Source: an uncultured Mycoplasma sp. (lineage in GTDB: Bacteria > Bacillota_I > Bacilli_A > Mycoplasmatales > Metamycoplasmataceae). Taken from it: a stretch of DNA of 64,000 nt. The DNA is taken from the NCBI GenBank assembly GCA_947040455.1, contig CAMRBN010000001.1, forward strand, positions 1-64,000, written 5' to 3'. The translations under genes were made by a program, and so were the position numbers. Positions 35,745-48,274 of the stretch are shown here, piece by piece; the first letter of the stretch is position 1; every line of letters begins with the position of its first letter. A model generated the notes under the pieces. The model did not search any database. It saw only the letters and a program-made list of their open reading frames with translations, and was not told where the DNA came from.

Positions 35745-36077
35745 GCATCACTATAATTTTACAGTCATAGATAATGAATCAACTAGAGAAATGTTTGAAA
35801 ATGAAGATGATTTAAGAAATATAACTATACAATATTCTTTTGCAAATAATCAAAGGTTTAAAGTTTTTTTGAAATATTTTTAAAAACATTAATAAAATTT
35901 TAATATTATCATTAGTTTTCTATAATTTACAAATTCTAGAAACATTACCTAATTTAACAATCATTAAAAACAAAATAAAAGAAAAAAATCTTCATTAAGT
36001 AAAATAAAAATACTCTATTTGTACAAAAATTGAAAGTAATATTTATTTCAACAATAATGTTTGCTAAGATATAATTA

Positions 36078-37112
36078 TTAAGAATTTTTGATAAAATTTG
36101 CAATTGATTCAGCTAATTTTACAGGAACTGCATTTCCAATCATTTTATATATGTTTGTTTTAGTTCCTATGAATTCATAAGAATCACTAAATGTTTGGAG
36201 TCTGGCACCTTCTCTTGGAGTTATTGTTCTATTTTGAGTTGGATGAATATATCTTCCAGCTGATGGGGTGTCAAACCTTGTTGTAATCGTCATTGATTTT
36301 TCACTTTTCATCATTCTTGCATAAGCTCCACTATGAACAGATTTTATTTTAGTGTCTATTAATTTTTCACCTTCTTTTATCTGCAAAATCCTGTTCATAA
36401 CTATTTGACTATGCTTTGTTGGAATGTGATTGAAAATTTTTTTAGAATCAGAAAGAACAACAGCCAAATCTTTTTTAGCTTTATATTCTTTCTTGATGTT
36501 GTGTCCAAATTTTTGATTTTCTAAATCAGAAATAGCATCTCAAACAAAATATTCCTTTTCAGAAATTCTCATATTTTTGATATCTATATTTTTTAATGAT
36601 CCCAAAATTATTAATCTTTTCCTATTTTGTGGAACTCCATAATCTCCTGCATTTAAAATCTTATAGGAAATAAAATATTTGTTATTATTAACTTTTAATT
36701 TAGAAAGTTCATGCATGATTTCCTTAAATATATTTCCAGAATCTAATGTAATCATTCCAGAAACATTTTCCATAACGAAGAAGTTTGGCTCAACTTCTTT
36801 TAAAATTCTTAAATACTCTTTAAAAAGAAAATTTCTAGAGTCACTTAAAAAGTTGCTATTTTTCCTATTTCTATTCCCAGACATAGAAAAACCTTGACAT
36901 GGAGGCCCTCCGATAATCCCTTCTATTTTTCCTTTATATTTTTCCAAATGAAAATCTTTTATGTCGCCAATAAAAACATTCGCTTTATGATTATATTCGA
37001 ATGTTTTAGCAATATCTTCATTTATTTCGCATGCTTCAACAGTTGTATAACCTGCATTTTTGAATCCTTGAGAAAATCCTCCACAACCTGCAAATAAATC
37101 AATTATATTCAT
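36078..37112 (-). CDS. DNA (cytosine-5-)-methyltransferase
   Basis: MNIIDLFAGCGGFSQGFKNAG, GGPPCQGFSMSGNRN, MENVSGMI, GVPQNRKRLII, MIGNAVPVKLAESIA; TGA=W. Confidence 0.93.
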
Positions 37113-38620
37113 TATCTTATTTCCTTTAAATAATTTTGTATATAATTGATTTCTTTGTTAGAAAAATCATAGTGTTTTTGTAGTAGTGAGTCTATTTTCC
37201 TGATTTCTTGAATAGAATTTCTATGTTTGTATGCAAACTTTGTTTGTTTTGTATTAATTTCAATTTTACCTTTTTCTAGTGACGTAAATAACTTATTAGC
37301 TTCATTCAATAAAACAACATCACTAAAAACAGTTTTTGGAATTTTAAATTTTTTAATCATTCCCTTTGTATTATGTCAGCCATCAGATATTAAAGACCAA
37401 TAAAGAAAATAAACATTAGAAGAATAAATAGCTGATAATATTATGGATTGCTCTCTTGTTTCACAACTATATTCTTGATATTCTTTACTTTCTTGCTGAT
37501 AAGGAAATGATTTTGCTCAATGAGTAATTCTTTGAGATACATAAAATTTTTTTTCACCATAAAAAACTTCATCTTGTTTAGTTAAAACTTTCTTCAGTAT
37601 CATTTCTTCCAACTTGGAACCAATCATATGCTCAATATTATCATTGCTAAAATATTTTATATTGTCAAACATAAGTTTTCTATCATTTGAACGTCATTGA
37701 TTGTAGCTCGTCGTTTCTCTCTTTTTATTTTTAGAATTGAAAATTGTAAAAATAGAAATTTTTTGATGGACACCCACAAAGATACAAGACGGTCTATCTG
37801 CAAAACTAGCAAATTTATAAGAATTAAAATTTTCAAGCATTAACTCCCTCAAAGGTTTCATTCTGTTTGTTGTTTGAATTGATATCGGAACCACAAATGA
37901 AATTATAGAATTAGAATTCTTTTTAATGCTTATGCAATGTTTTATAATATTCGCATAAATATTTCCAAACATGTTTTTTTGAGTTTTTGGTGTTTCAAAA
38001 TATGGAGGATTACCTATTATTATATCAAATGATTTATTTATTTCAAACACACTTAAATTACTTGTATTTTTTTCGATTATTTTTTTCACCTTTGAAGATT
38101 CAAGCCCTTTATCAATTGCTCACATTCAGGCTTTTTGTTTTCAGACCTCTAAGGCAAAATCATTCAAATCATTTGCAAATATACTATTTAAAACTTCCTC
38201 TTTAGAAGCAAAGAAAAAATTTCAGTTTCTTAAAACACCTTCCAAGAAAGCTCCAGAACCACTTGTAGGATCTATTATTGTGGGATTTTTTATTCGCGAT
38301 TCTTTCTTAGTTTCCAAAATTAAGAAATCAACAACATCAATCGGAGTATAATATGAACCCGTATTTTTTTGATTTATTGTTTTTTCAACATAATAAGTAG
38401 AAATTATTTTTAAATTTTCACAACTTAATTTATTGAAAAAAGTTTCAATTAAATTATTACAACTATCCATTCAACTAGAATTAAATAAATAATTATAGTC
38501 ACTCACCATAATATTCCTTTTAGATAAATTTATAAAGAGGTTTTTGATCATGGTAACACTATCAAAATGATTTTTATTTGCTCACGATTCAATATTGGTT
38601 ATTGTTCTCCTAATATTCAT
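37112..38620 (-). CDS. N6-adenine DNA methyltransferase (NPPY class)
   Basis: 503-codon reverse frame with TGA=W; NTGSYYTPIDVVDFLI, IIDPTSGSGAFLEGVL, FDIIIGNPPYFE; stop TAA overlaps start ATG of the m5C MTase. Confidence 0.88.
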
Positions 38621-38689
38621 AAAATAAATTATAGTATATTAAACATAAAATATCTTAATATTTAAATTAAAATGATATTATGTTTTTCT

Positions 38690-39871
38690 ATGAACAATAA
38701 ACTAATAGATAGAATAAATAAGTTAAATCAATATGAAAGTTGACATTTTGTTAAACAAAATTATAACTTTGAGGTTGTAAAATATATGATTCAAAAGATT
38801 TCATTATGACAAAAGAATGCAAATAAAGAAAGTTTTGAAAAATTTATAAAAAAAGAATATATCAACTCTTCAGATAAAGCATTTTCAAATTTCAGAAATG
38901 CCAGAACCTTAGTAGGATTAAATCTCATTCTAAACCCCTCTCATAGCATTGATTACAAAGATTATAAAATTTGCAAACAAATAGAAAATGCCGCCTTAAA
39001 CAACAAAGATCAAGAACTTAAGAAATTAATGACTGAAAGAATGTTTAAAAAGGATAAAATTTTTAAATCCAAATCTAACAAGGCTAGTAGTGTATCTATT
39101 TCAAATGAAGTTTTAAATATTAAACCATTTGAAATAACAATAAATGTAATGATTGAACTTTTCAACAAAACTAAAAATAATTTTCTTGAAAATGAAGAAA
39201 TTTCTAATTTTATATCTACAGCAACAGAAGATGTTACAGTTGATGAAATAGTTTCTGTTATTTTAGATTATAGACAAGATTCTACAATATTGAAAAATAA
39301 AATTAAGGAAAATAGATTTCATTTAACACTCCCTTTGTTTGAAGGAATAGAAAAACAAGGTAGAAACATTATTTTTAATATCGATGCATTGAAAAAAAAC
39401 TTTAATTTATATAATTTTGAGAACAATCAAATAAACATTAAAAATAATGTTGATAAAGATAATATTGCAAAATATATTGTAAACTCAAGTGAAACGACTA
39501 CAAGAAACCCTGAATTGCAAAAACTATTTAGAAATGAATTAAAAATTGAATTTATTGAAACTTGCGCATTTTGTTTATTAAAAGGAGATAAGATAGTTGT
39601 TGCCTCTCACATTAAAAGTGTAAAAGAATCGTTTGAAGATGGTTTATATGATGAATTTCCGAATTCAAAAAACGGTTTATTACTTTGTTATAATCATGAT
39701 GCTTTATTTGATAATCATATTATTTCAATTGATGAATATGGAGTCTTAATTGGAAATACCCACGATATGTTAACGCATGCAAGTGTTTTTGATTTCAAAT
39801 GATTCAAAAATAAAGAAAGAAAGAAATTTTTAAAAATACATCACCAACATTATTTAAATAAATTAATTTAA
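38690..39871 (+). CDS. HNH endonuclease, probable restriction enzyme
   Basis: ETCAFCLLKGDKIVVASHIKSVKES...NGLLLCYNHDALFDNHIISID; divergent from the N6 MTase. Confidence 0.78.
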
Positions 39872-40027
39872 ATAAATATTTTATCTTAATAGAATATCAT
39901 AATAAATTTTTTTCTGAAGTTTCTTTATTAATTACTTATACAAAAATATAACATTGATTTATTGTTTTATTGTATTTATAAAATATATTAATAATTGTTA
40001 GTTAAAATTTGTCATTTGTAGATTAAA

Positions 40028-40060
40028 ATAGGTCTTTCATAAAGACCTATCATTTTTTTT
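40028..40060 (+). terminator. Rho-independent terminator
   Basis: ATAGGTCTTT-CAT-AAAGACCTATC followed by T8. Confidence 0.75.
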
Positions 40061-40199
40061 ACTTAAATAAAAATAATCAGAACTAAGAGGCGCCGAGATA
40101 AATTAACTAAATCAGGAATCATTTAAATTAATTCTTAATCACTCTTCTGATCAAAGATAATAACAAACCCTCAAACATAATAATGTATAATTATTTAAT

Positions 40200-40610
40200 A
40201 TGCAAAAAATTTCTCCGCAAAATAAAACAAATTTAAAACAAAGAGTTTTAACATTGATGAACGGTTTGAAAGAAAGAGTTGATTTTTCTTTTAATTTTGA
40301 ATACACAGGTTCTATAAAAAACCCTGGAGAAATGAAAATAAACTCAGATGGTTTTTATGACATTGATATCGATATAAAAACTTCAACAAATATGAGTGCA
40401 CAAGATACTTATTCTAAAATTAAAACAGCTATTAATAACTATAGTTTAAGATATCATGAATCAACTAAATCTAAAACTAATGCGGTTATTTGTATAATTG
40501 TTGATGAACCTGGACATAAATATAAAATTGATATTGCTATTTTTAATTTGAATGGTGGAAAGAGTCAAAAAATGCAAAAATCTGGTCAATCATATGTTTG
40601 ATCACAATAA
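40200..40610 (+). CDS. Nucleotidyltransferase-fold protein (MNT/CD-NTase-like)
   Basis: FEYTGSIKNPGEMKINSDGFYDIDIDIKTS ... HKYKIDIAIFN: GS...DxD ...third D; stop TAA after TGA=W. Confidence 0.6.
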
Positions 40611-41283
40611 GAAGATATTGATTGGTGATATTGATTGTACTAATTTTCAAGAAAACTTTAAAATAAGAAGTTTAACAAGATATAGAAAATTATGAGATGC
40701 AGCTAAGAAAATTGGATATAAATTTGATAATTTTGAAGAAATGGAGAGCGTCTTCAAAGAAGATATTAGAGTTAAAAGACAAGTATTAAAATATTTGTTT
40801 TTTATTGAAAATAAGTTAGGTGCAGAAATAGTTTACTTTATTTTATTGGAAAAAGATTATATCTCAAAATTTTTAGAAAAAAATAACAAGGAAATATTAT
40901 TTATTCAAATTAATGAAAAAAATCCTAACAGTAATATTAATGAAATTAATAAATCTTTAAATGGAGCAAGAACGAATGATGATATTAATTTATTAACTGA
41001 TGAGTTAACTTTTTTAAAAAAAATTAATTTTGCAAAGGTCTTAGAATATTATTCAAAGCATAGTTCTAATAAAAAATCCTTTGACTTGTCATTTGAAATA
41101 AAAGATTTAAGAAAATTCAATACTCTCAGGAATAAAATAGTGCATCATGATTTCATTTTGTTAGATAAAGAAAGTTTGATGATTACATTAAATTTATTAA
41201 AGAAATATATTTCACCAGAATATAAGAAAAAATATAATTCTTTCATAAAAGAAACTGAATATTTTTTCAATAGTATATTCTAA
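40594..41283 (+). CDS. HEPN/Abi-like protein
   Basis: Overlaps NTase 3' end by 17 nt; RKFNTLRNKIVHHDFILLDKESL contains Rx4H HEPN motif; TGA=W. Confidence 0.65.
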
Positions 41284-41296
41284 AATATAATATAAT

Positions 41297-41371
41297 AATA
41301 ATGTCTAAAAAATACAAGTTGACTTGTTAGCGCGATGTTTTTTGAAAACACTTATATAAAGTGTTTTTTTT
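41297..41371 (+). repeat. Dispersed intergenic repeat, copy B, ending in terminator-like hairpin
   Basis: AATAATGTCTAAAAAATACAAGTTGACTTGTTAGCGCGATGTTTTTTGAAAACACTTATATAAAGTGTTTTTTTTG. Confidence 0.75.
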
Positions 41372-41554
41372 GTCTAAATTACAAACTTACATAATATTTT
41401 AAATTAAAATACTCTTTATCCAAGAAAAGCACTCATATTTTTCCTGATTTTATTAAATTTTCTCTTATTTTTAATCAATACATTAACACAATAAACTCAC
41501 AAATATAATTTTCAGATATTTGGTTTTCATAATATTTATCATATAATTAAATGT

Positions 41555-42973
41555 ATGTCAAAAAAAGAAAATGCAAAAATTTTTAAAACACTAGAAGAAG
41601 TTCAAGATTGAGCATTTAAAATGATGAAAAAAAAGGAATATTACATCTATAGAGGGCAGGGTGATAGTTCATGATCATTAAATTCTGGGCATTCACGAAT
41701 ACTAAATACTAAAATGGAATATAAAGATGAAGTTGAGAAATTTGAATTTATTAAAAGAACATTTATACAAAAAATTGAATTTCTTAAGAAACAAATAGAT
41801 AACTTGAAAGATTTAGCACTATTAGGAGAAATGCAACATCATGGTCAAGTAACCCCTTTGATAGATTTTACTGAAGATATCTTGGTTGCTTTATGATTTG
41901 CAGCTTCACACATTGATGAAATTGAAAAAACATTTGAAGATAAAAAAAGTTTTCGAATTTATTACCTAAAAAAAGAAGAGGGAAGCCACCAAAATGAACT
42001 TAATATTGAAAAAATTAAAATAAATGAAATTCAAACTTTTAAATTTAATACTGGTCAACAAATTGGAAGATCTATTAGTCAAAAGTCTATTTTTATTTTT
42101 GATAGTATAAACCTAGATACAAAAGTTGAATATATTGATGTAAAGAATGACTTTGTTTTAAAATTAGATATTATTTCTTGATTAAAAAAATTAGGAATTG
42201 ATTCTATGTCCATATATCCTGACATAGAGGGAGTTTTCAAAAGTTTTGATTTTGTAGGTCCTGATCAACTTTTAAAAAATGGATTTAAATTACTGGAATC
42301 AAACAGATTTGATGAAGCTATTTTGAAATTTAAAGAAGTAATAAAGATTGATGCAAATAATGCTAACTCTTATTTATATTGAGGATTTGCTTTGAATAAA
42401 TTAGGAAGAGATGAAGAGGCGATTGAGAAATTTAAAGAAGTGATAAAAATTGATCTAAATTTTGCTGATGCTTATTATAATTGAGGAGTTGTTTTGGGTG
42501 AGTTAGGGAAATTTGAAGAGGCGATTGAAAAATATCAAAAAGTAATAAAAATTGATCCAAATGATGTTAGCGCTTATAATAATTGAGGATTTTCTTTGGT
42601 CAAATTAGGGAAAGATGAAGAGGGGATTGAGAAATTTAAAGAAGTGATAAAAATTGATCCAAGTAATGCTAGTGCTTACGTTAATTGAGGGGTTGCTTTG
42701 GGTGAGTTAGGGAAAGATGAAGAGGCGATTGAGAAATTTAAAGAAGTGATAAAAATTGATCCAAGTAATGCTAGTGCTTACGTTAATTGAGGGGTTGCTT
42801 TGGGTGAGTTAGGGAAATTTGAAGAGGCGATTGAGAAATATCAAGAAGTAATAAAAATTGATAAAAATAATACTGATGCTTATTCAAATTGAGGAGTTGC
42901 TTTGAACAAACTAGGAAGAAAAGAAGAAGCAGAAGAAAAATTTGAAATAGCAAAAAAATTATCTAACAAATAA
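41555..42973 (+). CDS. FRG-domain protein with C-terminal TPR array
   Basis: YYIYRGQGDSSWSLNS FRG start, GEMQHHGQVTPLIDFTEDILVALWFA; then 34-aa TPRs 'AYVNWGVALGELGKDEEAIEKFKEVIKIDPSNAS'; many TGA=W. Confidence 0.88.
42325..42960 (+). repeat. 102-bp tandem repeats encoding TPRs
   Basis: About six 102-nt units; two central units (about 42650-42850) identical over ~100 nt. Confidence 0.8.
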
Positions 42974-43076
42974 CCTTTAAATTTGTTAAAAAAATGAAAC
43001 TATGTTTAATAAAAAATATTTAAAACTAATTAGGTATAATTTATTTTACAATTACTTAATACTAAAAGGAGTAAAT

Positions 43077-43322
43077 ATGTTTTATAATCCTAAAGTTCGC
43101 AACACAAGAACAGATAATTCTCAAATAGTTACTAAATCAAGATCATCAATGATTAATAATGAATCAAGAGAAAAAGTGAATCAATTATCAAATTCTGTAT
43201 TTTCAAGAATTTTCGCTGTGTTAGAAAATTATCTTGAAATTAAAGATTCTAAATCATTTCAAAAATTAATGAGTTTAATTAAAATACCTGCTTGCTTCCA
43301 CTTAACAAAAAGAGGATGTTAA
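43077..43322 (+). pseudogene. LemA-like truncated fragment
   Basis: ESREKVNQLSNSVFSRIFAVLENYLEIKDSKSFQKLM matches QSRDQVEKKTDSALSRLIAVSENYPDIKASESFQKLM of LemA at 58213-58845; TM helix and C-term missing. Confidence 0.75.
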
Positions 43323-43364
43323 TTTATCTTTTTAATTTAATTAAAAAGAGGATCTGGAAAACTT

Positions 43365-44543
43365 ATGAAAAAATATGTTAAAAATTTAGAAATTAAAAAT
43401 GGTAAAAAAGTTAAACGAGAGATTTTAAATTGAAAATACAGCGTTATTAAAGGTATTGATCTTGAAAAAAGCAAAAAGTTAATAAACATAATTAAAATCT
43501 TGAATTATCTTGAACCAATACTTGCTTTTATAAGTACTGTATTATTTATATACCCTTCGATGCTTATATATTCAGAAGCTGAAATAATTTTAGATTCAAC
43601 AGCATATTTTTGATATAACTTTTGTTGAAAAACAGGGGTATTTTTGACAGTTTCTTTTTTTGTAATAATAGCTATCAATATTTCTGTAACGAAGAAATAC
43701 AAAAATGAAAGAGCTCTTGATAAATTAATTAAAAATGTTAGAGAAAGCGAAGTTCTTAACCCTTGTTTAAATTGATTACCAAAAATTATTGAAGAAATCA
43801 AATTGGAAGAAAGGTCAGTAAATTATAGTAAAATGGCACTATATGAAAAATATAAATTTTATTTAAAGGAAGGAAATGAAACAACTTTCAAAAAAGAATA
43901 CGAAGTTGCTCAAGGAACTATTTTTAATAACCCATTTGAACTTTCTGTTGGTGTTTTAAATGATAAACCAGTCGAGTATGTAGCATCAATTATTGACCAA
44001 CCAACAAATGATATAGAATTGAATACTATTGAAAAAACAGAATATGCAGCATCAACCAAAGATGCTAAAATCCATACTAATTACTTGCCTTTATTGAGAG
44101 TAAAAACAAATTTATTTAAGGGCGAGATTATTAATATAACTAATGCAAAAAATACAAATAACTTTAAGATAGAAGATATTCAATTAGAAAATGATGAATT
44201 TAATAAAAAATTTAGTATTCAAAGCACTAGTGAAGCAAGTGCAAGAATGATCCTAACTCCTCTGGCACAACAAAGATTAATTGAATTAAATAATAAGATG
44301 TATTTTAACTTAATTATTGCTGATGGTTATATTGATATTTTGTTTTTATCTAAAACAGTTCAAAAGAAACATCATTCTAGCGGATCGTTCATGGATAATT
44401 TAGAAATTCAAAAAGTAGAAATGGGAATTAAACTTTTTGATTACATTGATAAAAAAATTTGACATGATATGATGACTTTTGTTAGTGCTTTAAATATTAT
44501 TTTTTCAATTTCCATTATTCAATTTGAAGAAGTGATAAACTAA
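43365..44543 (+). CDS. DUF3137-type membrane protein
   Basis: 393-codon frame with TGA=W; two TM segments then VNYSKMALYEKYKFYLKEGNETTFKKEYEVAQGTIFN...; LemA-type neighbour. Confidence 0.65.
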
Positions 44544-44587
44544 ACTTTATCAAAAAGATACAAGAAAATAAATATTTTTTTAACAAT

Positions 44588-44662
44588 AAATATGTCTCAA
44601 AAATACAAGTAAATTTATTAAAGTAATGTTTTTTGAAAACACTTAAATTGATTGTTTTTTTT
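44588..44662 (+). repeat. Dispersed intergenic repeat, copy C
   Basis: AAATATGTCTCAAAAATACAAGTAAATTTATTAAAGTAATGTTTTTTGAAAACACTTAAATTGATTGTTTTTTTTG. Confidence 0.7.
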
Positions 44663-44741
44663 GTTTTTTTACAATTTAAAGCATCATTTATATAACTTAT
44701 TATTAGAATTATAAATATCGATTGATTAAAATGGAGGTTAA

Positions 44742-45572
44742 ATGAATAGAGAAAATATTACAACCCTACTTTATTTAGATGGTTTAAAAGGTATTAGAAT
44801 TCATAAAATGGGTAATGAAAATTTAAGATGTATAGAGCTAAATAGAAATAATTTAAAAGATTTGAAAATCCTGGAAAAAGGGAAAAATAATTCCGGTATT
44901 TATTTTTTATTAAATCAAGAACATAATCAAATATATATTGGTCAAGCAATAGATATACAAAACAGGTTAAAATCTCACTTAAACGATGAAGAAAAATCTT
45001 TTACTAAGGTTTACTTTTTTATTATGGATAATAATGATTTTTCAAAAACATTTATTGATTATTTGGAGTGACATTATATTAATAGAGTTATTAATCAATC
45101 TTTCTATACATTTATTAATAAAGATATGAGAAAGAAAGAACCTATAATAAGTGAATTTGATAAACCGATAGTTGAAAAAATAATTCAAGGAATAAATGTC
45201 TTTTTATTATTCTGTAATATAGATCTAAATATTTTAGAACAAAAACAAGAAGAAGAAATATTTTTCTTTAAAGAGGGTGAATTAATTTATTCAGCAGGTA
45301 TATTCATTTTATTGAAAAATTCAAAAATAAAACGTCCTGCATATCAAAACACAAAATCTGACGAATCAAGAATTGATATATGATTTGAAGAAAACGCAGA
45401 ACATTTACAAAAAATAGATGATAAAAATTGAATTTTAACAAGAGATATTTCAATTAATTCACCATCTTTTGCAGGTAGACCATGCTCCGGTAATAGTGCG
45501 CAAAATGGATGAACAGCTTGAAATAATAAAAATCAAGAGTCATTAGATTTTATTTATAGAAAAACTGATTAA
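44742..45572 (+). CDS. GIY-YIG nuclease with C-terminal DUF4357-like domain
   Basis: NSGIYFLLNQEHNQIYIGQAIDIQNRLKSHL; C-term SPSFAGRPCSGNSAQNGWTAWNNKNQ. Confidence 0.85.
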
Positions 45573-45627
45573 ATTATAAACCAATCTTTTCCCAACAAAT
45601 CAAACACAACATAAAATACTTTGTACA

Positions 45628-46296
45628 TTAATCGCTTTGGATTAAAGTTTGATCTTGTTCAATTAATTCACGATTATTATCTGAAATATCTTTATACATA
45701 GTAATAGCTAAAAACATTCCAACTCCAGGAACTGTAAAGTGTAATGATATAAAGATGTAAGTTTTAAATTTATTTTGGAAAAATCATGTATTCTTACTTA
45801 AATTTGCTTCTTTGTCAAAATGTGGAGTTAAAAATATTTTAAACATTATTATTCTATTGATAATTGTTAAAACTATGAAGGGAATCATTGTTACAAAACC
45901 CAAAATCAAAACAATTACTGGAGAAGATGATAGATATTCTCAAATTGTTTCATATTCTTGCTTAGTGGTAATCGACATTATAAAATAAGTCATTACCAGA
46001 GCATAAAAAAGAACTTGAATAAGACTGGTTACAAAAGATAAGGACAAATATTTATCTTTTAACTTATTTCAAACTGGTAAATGACCATTTAGAACAAATC
46101 CTTTTTCTTTGTACTTTCAATTTAAATTACTTAATATTCAAAACAATCCTAAAAGGATAATTAATGTTATTGCATAGGAGCAAATGATTTGAATATTCAT
46201 TTGAATATTGGGAATAACTCAAATGGCTATCATAGCTCCAATATATAAAACAAATGCCGCAATTAATGAGATGATGCGCTTTTTCATTAATGTCAT
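45628..46296 (-). CDS. Integral membrane protein, unknown function
   Basis: Reverse 223-codon frame with TGA=W; four to five hydrophobic helices; RBS GGAGGA. Confidence 0.7.
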
Positions 46297-46381
46297 TAGA
46301 TTCCTCCATTTATATTAAACAAATTATAATTATACCTATATCTATTAGATATATGAATATTTGGTGTTAAAATTATATTAC

Positions 46382-47308
46382 ATGTATAGCGAAAATAAAA
46401 AAGCAAAAGCAACAATATATTTACAAGAAGTTTTTAAAAATGAAGAATATTTAAATGCATTGAAGCAAAATAAATTGTTACTGGAAAATGATTATTTAAA
46501 ATATGAAGATCTTAAAAATTGGAATGCATCTAAGTCTTCTTTAAATTTTTTGAATAAAGCAGATATTTTAAACAATTACAACCAAAAGGATGTGATGTTT
46601 TTTTTAAGACATATTGGAATTATAATTAGACGTAAAAATTATGATATAAATAATTGAAATACTGAATATAGTTTTTTTAAAGAAAAATTTTTAAAAGAAT
46701 TAAAGATACAAGCAAATAAGCATCAAAAACAACTTGATATTGAAAGGAATGAGTTTAATAAACAATTAGAATCACAAAAAATGAGCGATATTGGAAGTGG
46801 CATCTTTTCTCCTCAATCAGCTGAAGGAAGAAGTCTTTTTCACAGCCTTCAAGGTCCTGATTATTCTGAAAAATTCTTAAAAATAAATAATGAATTAAAT
46901 TATGTATTAAAACAAGGAGTTTCTTTTATATATTTAAAATTAGAGGAAATTTGCTTTATCGCTTATTCTTTAACAAACACAAGAGGCGAAAAAGAAAGAT
47001 TATATTTAAAGCAAAAATTTGATTCTTTTAAAAAAATAAAGGAATTCAAAGAGAACATAACCGAAAAAGATGACTCCATTGTAGATAAAATACTAAAATT
47101 TGCAAATCATTATAAGCATCAAACAGAAATAGGAACTTTAGATCAAAAAAGTATAGATGAGTTTTTTTCTTTGTTAGACTATTTATTTAATTTGTTGTCT
47201 GGATTATTTGCTGAATTAACATCTTTTTATAAAAGAGCAATTGATATTTATGAAGAGTATGATGATTGTACAAACCCACTGGGATTAACTGGTTTTGAAA
47301 TGGATTAA
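46382..47308 (+). CDS. Hypothetical protein
   Basis: Single frame through TGA=W; MYSENKKAKATIYLQEVFKNEEYLNALKQ...GLTGFEMD; no recognised family. Confidence 0.6.
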
Positions 47309-47470
47309 GTTGATTTTGTGGCAATTTTCTATTAAAAAAATATCCTAATTTTGACCTAAATAATTATAACTAGGAATGGTAGATTATAAACTGAGCAACA
47401 ATAGTTGATTTATTGGATATTTAGCAAATTAATTTTCATATAAATACATAATTCATATATTATTTTTTAT

Positions 47471-48274
47471 ATGAAAAAAATAATGTTTATTGGTAATGGA
47501 TTTGATATTCTTCACGGAATAAATATTACATTCCATCATTTTGTTAACTCTAAAACTTTCCAAGATGGTATTAATAGTTATAAAAAATATTTTATTGATG
47601 ATGAGTATACAAAATTTTCAAAAGAAACAGAATTATGAAGTAGATTTGAAGATTATTGCAAGTATATTGTTGAAAATAAAAATATTCAAGGTTTTTCTTT
47701 TATAAAAAAAATATGCTTACTGTTTCAAAAATGATTTGAAATTCAAGATCTTAAGAAAGTTATAATAAACAAAGAACTTAAAAAATTTATAAAATTAAAC
47801 AAAATAGAAATAATTGTTTCTTTCAATTATACAAATACAACAAATATTTATGGATTTGATAATTTTTATTTTGAACCTAATTCTGCTCGTAATGATTATG
47901 CCAATATAAATTCTTGAAAAGATAAAACCGTTATGTTGCATGCTTACAAATCAAAAGAAATACAAATGGTTCTAGGTCATGATAAAAATAAGTTAATAAA
48001 TAAAAATAAAATTACTAAAAATTGAGGAATCGATAGAAAGTTTGACCCCAAAAAACAAGTATTGCAAACTATTTTAAAATCAAATGAAATTTCTGAAATA
48101 ATATTTTTGGGTTTTTCATTTGGTGATTCTGATGAAGAGATAGTTAATTTTGCAAAAAAAATTATCAACAAACAAAGAGTAGTAACTATTTTTTATCACA
48201 ATAAAATTAATCAATCAATTAGAAAACACTTTAAAGAGATTGAATTCTGCAAAATAAAAAAAACTATTTTTTAG
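47471..48274 (+). CDS. AbiH-like abortive infection protein
   Basis: MKKIMFIGNGFDILHGINITFHHF ... IIVSFNYTNTTNIYG ... IIFLGFSFGDSDEEIV. Confidence 0.85.

Noticed and set aside
32060-35980. Weak similarity of 'TTACCTAATTTTAACAATCA' near 32066, 34528 and 35947 as a repeat family
   Set aside because: Too short and AT-rich to separate from chance by eye.
42325-42960. CRISPR array or minisatellite
   Set aside because: The 102-bp repeats are coding and in frame as TPRs; no unique spacers.
46127-46309. 60-aa reverse ORF
   Set aside because: Different frame overlapping the 223-codon membrane protein, which has the better RBS and hydrophobic pattern.
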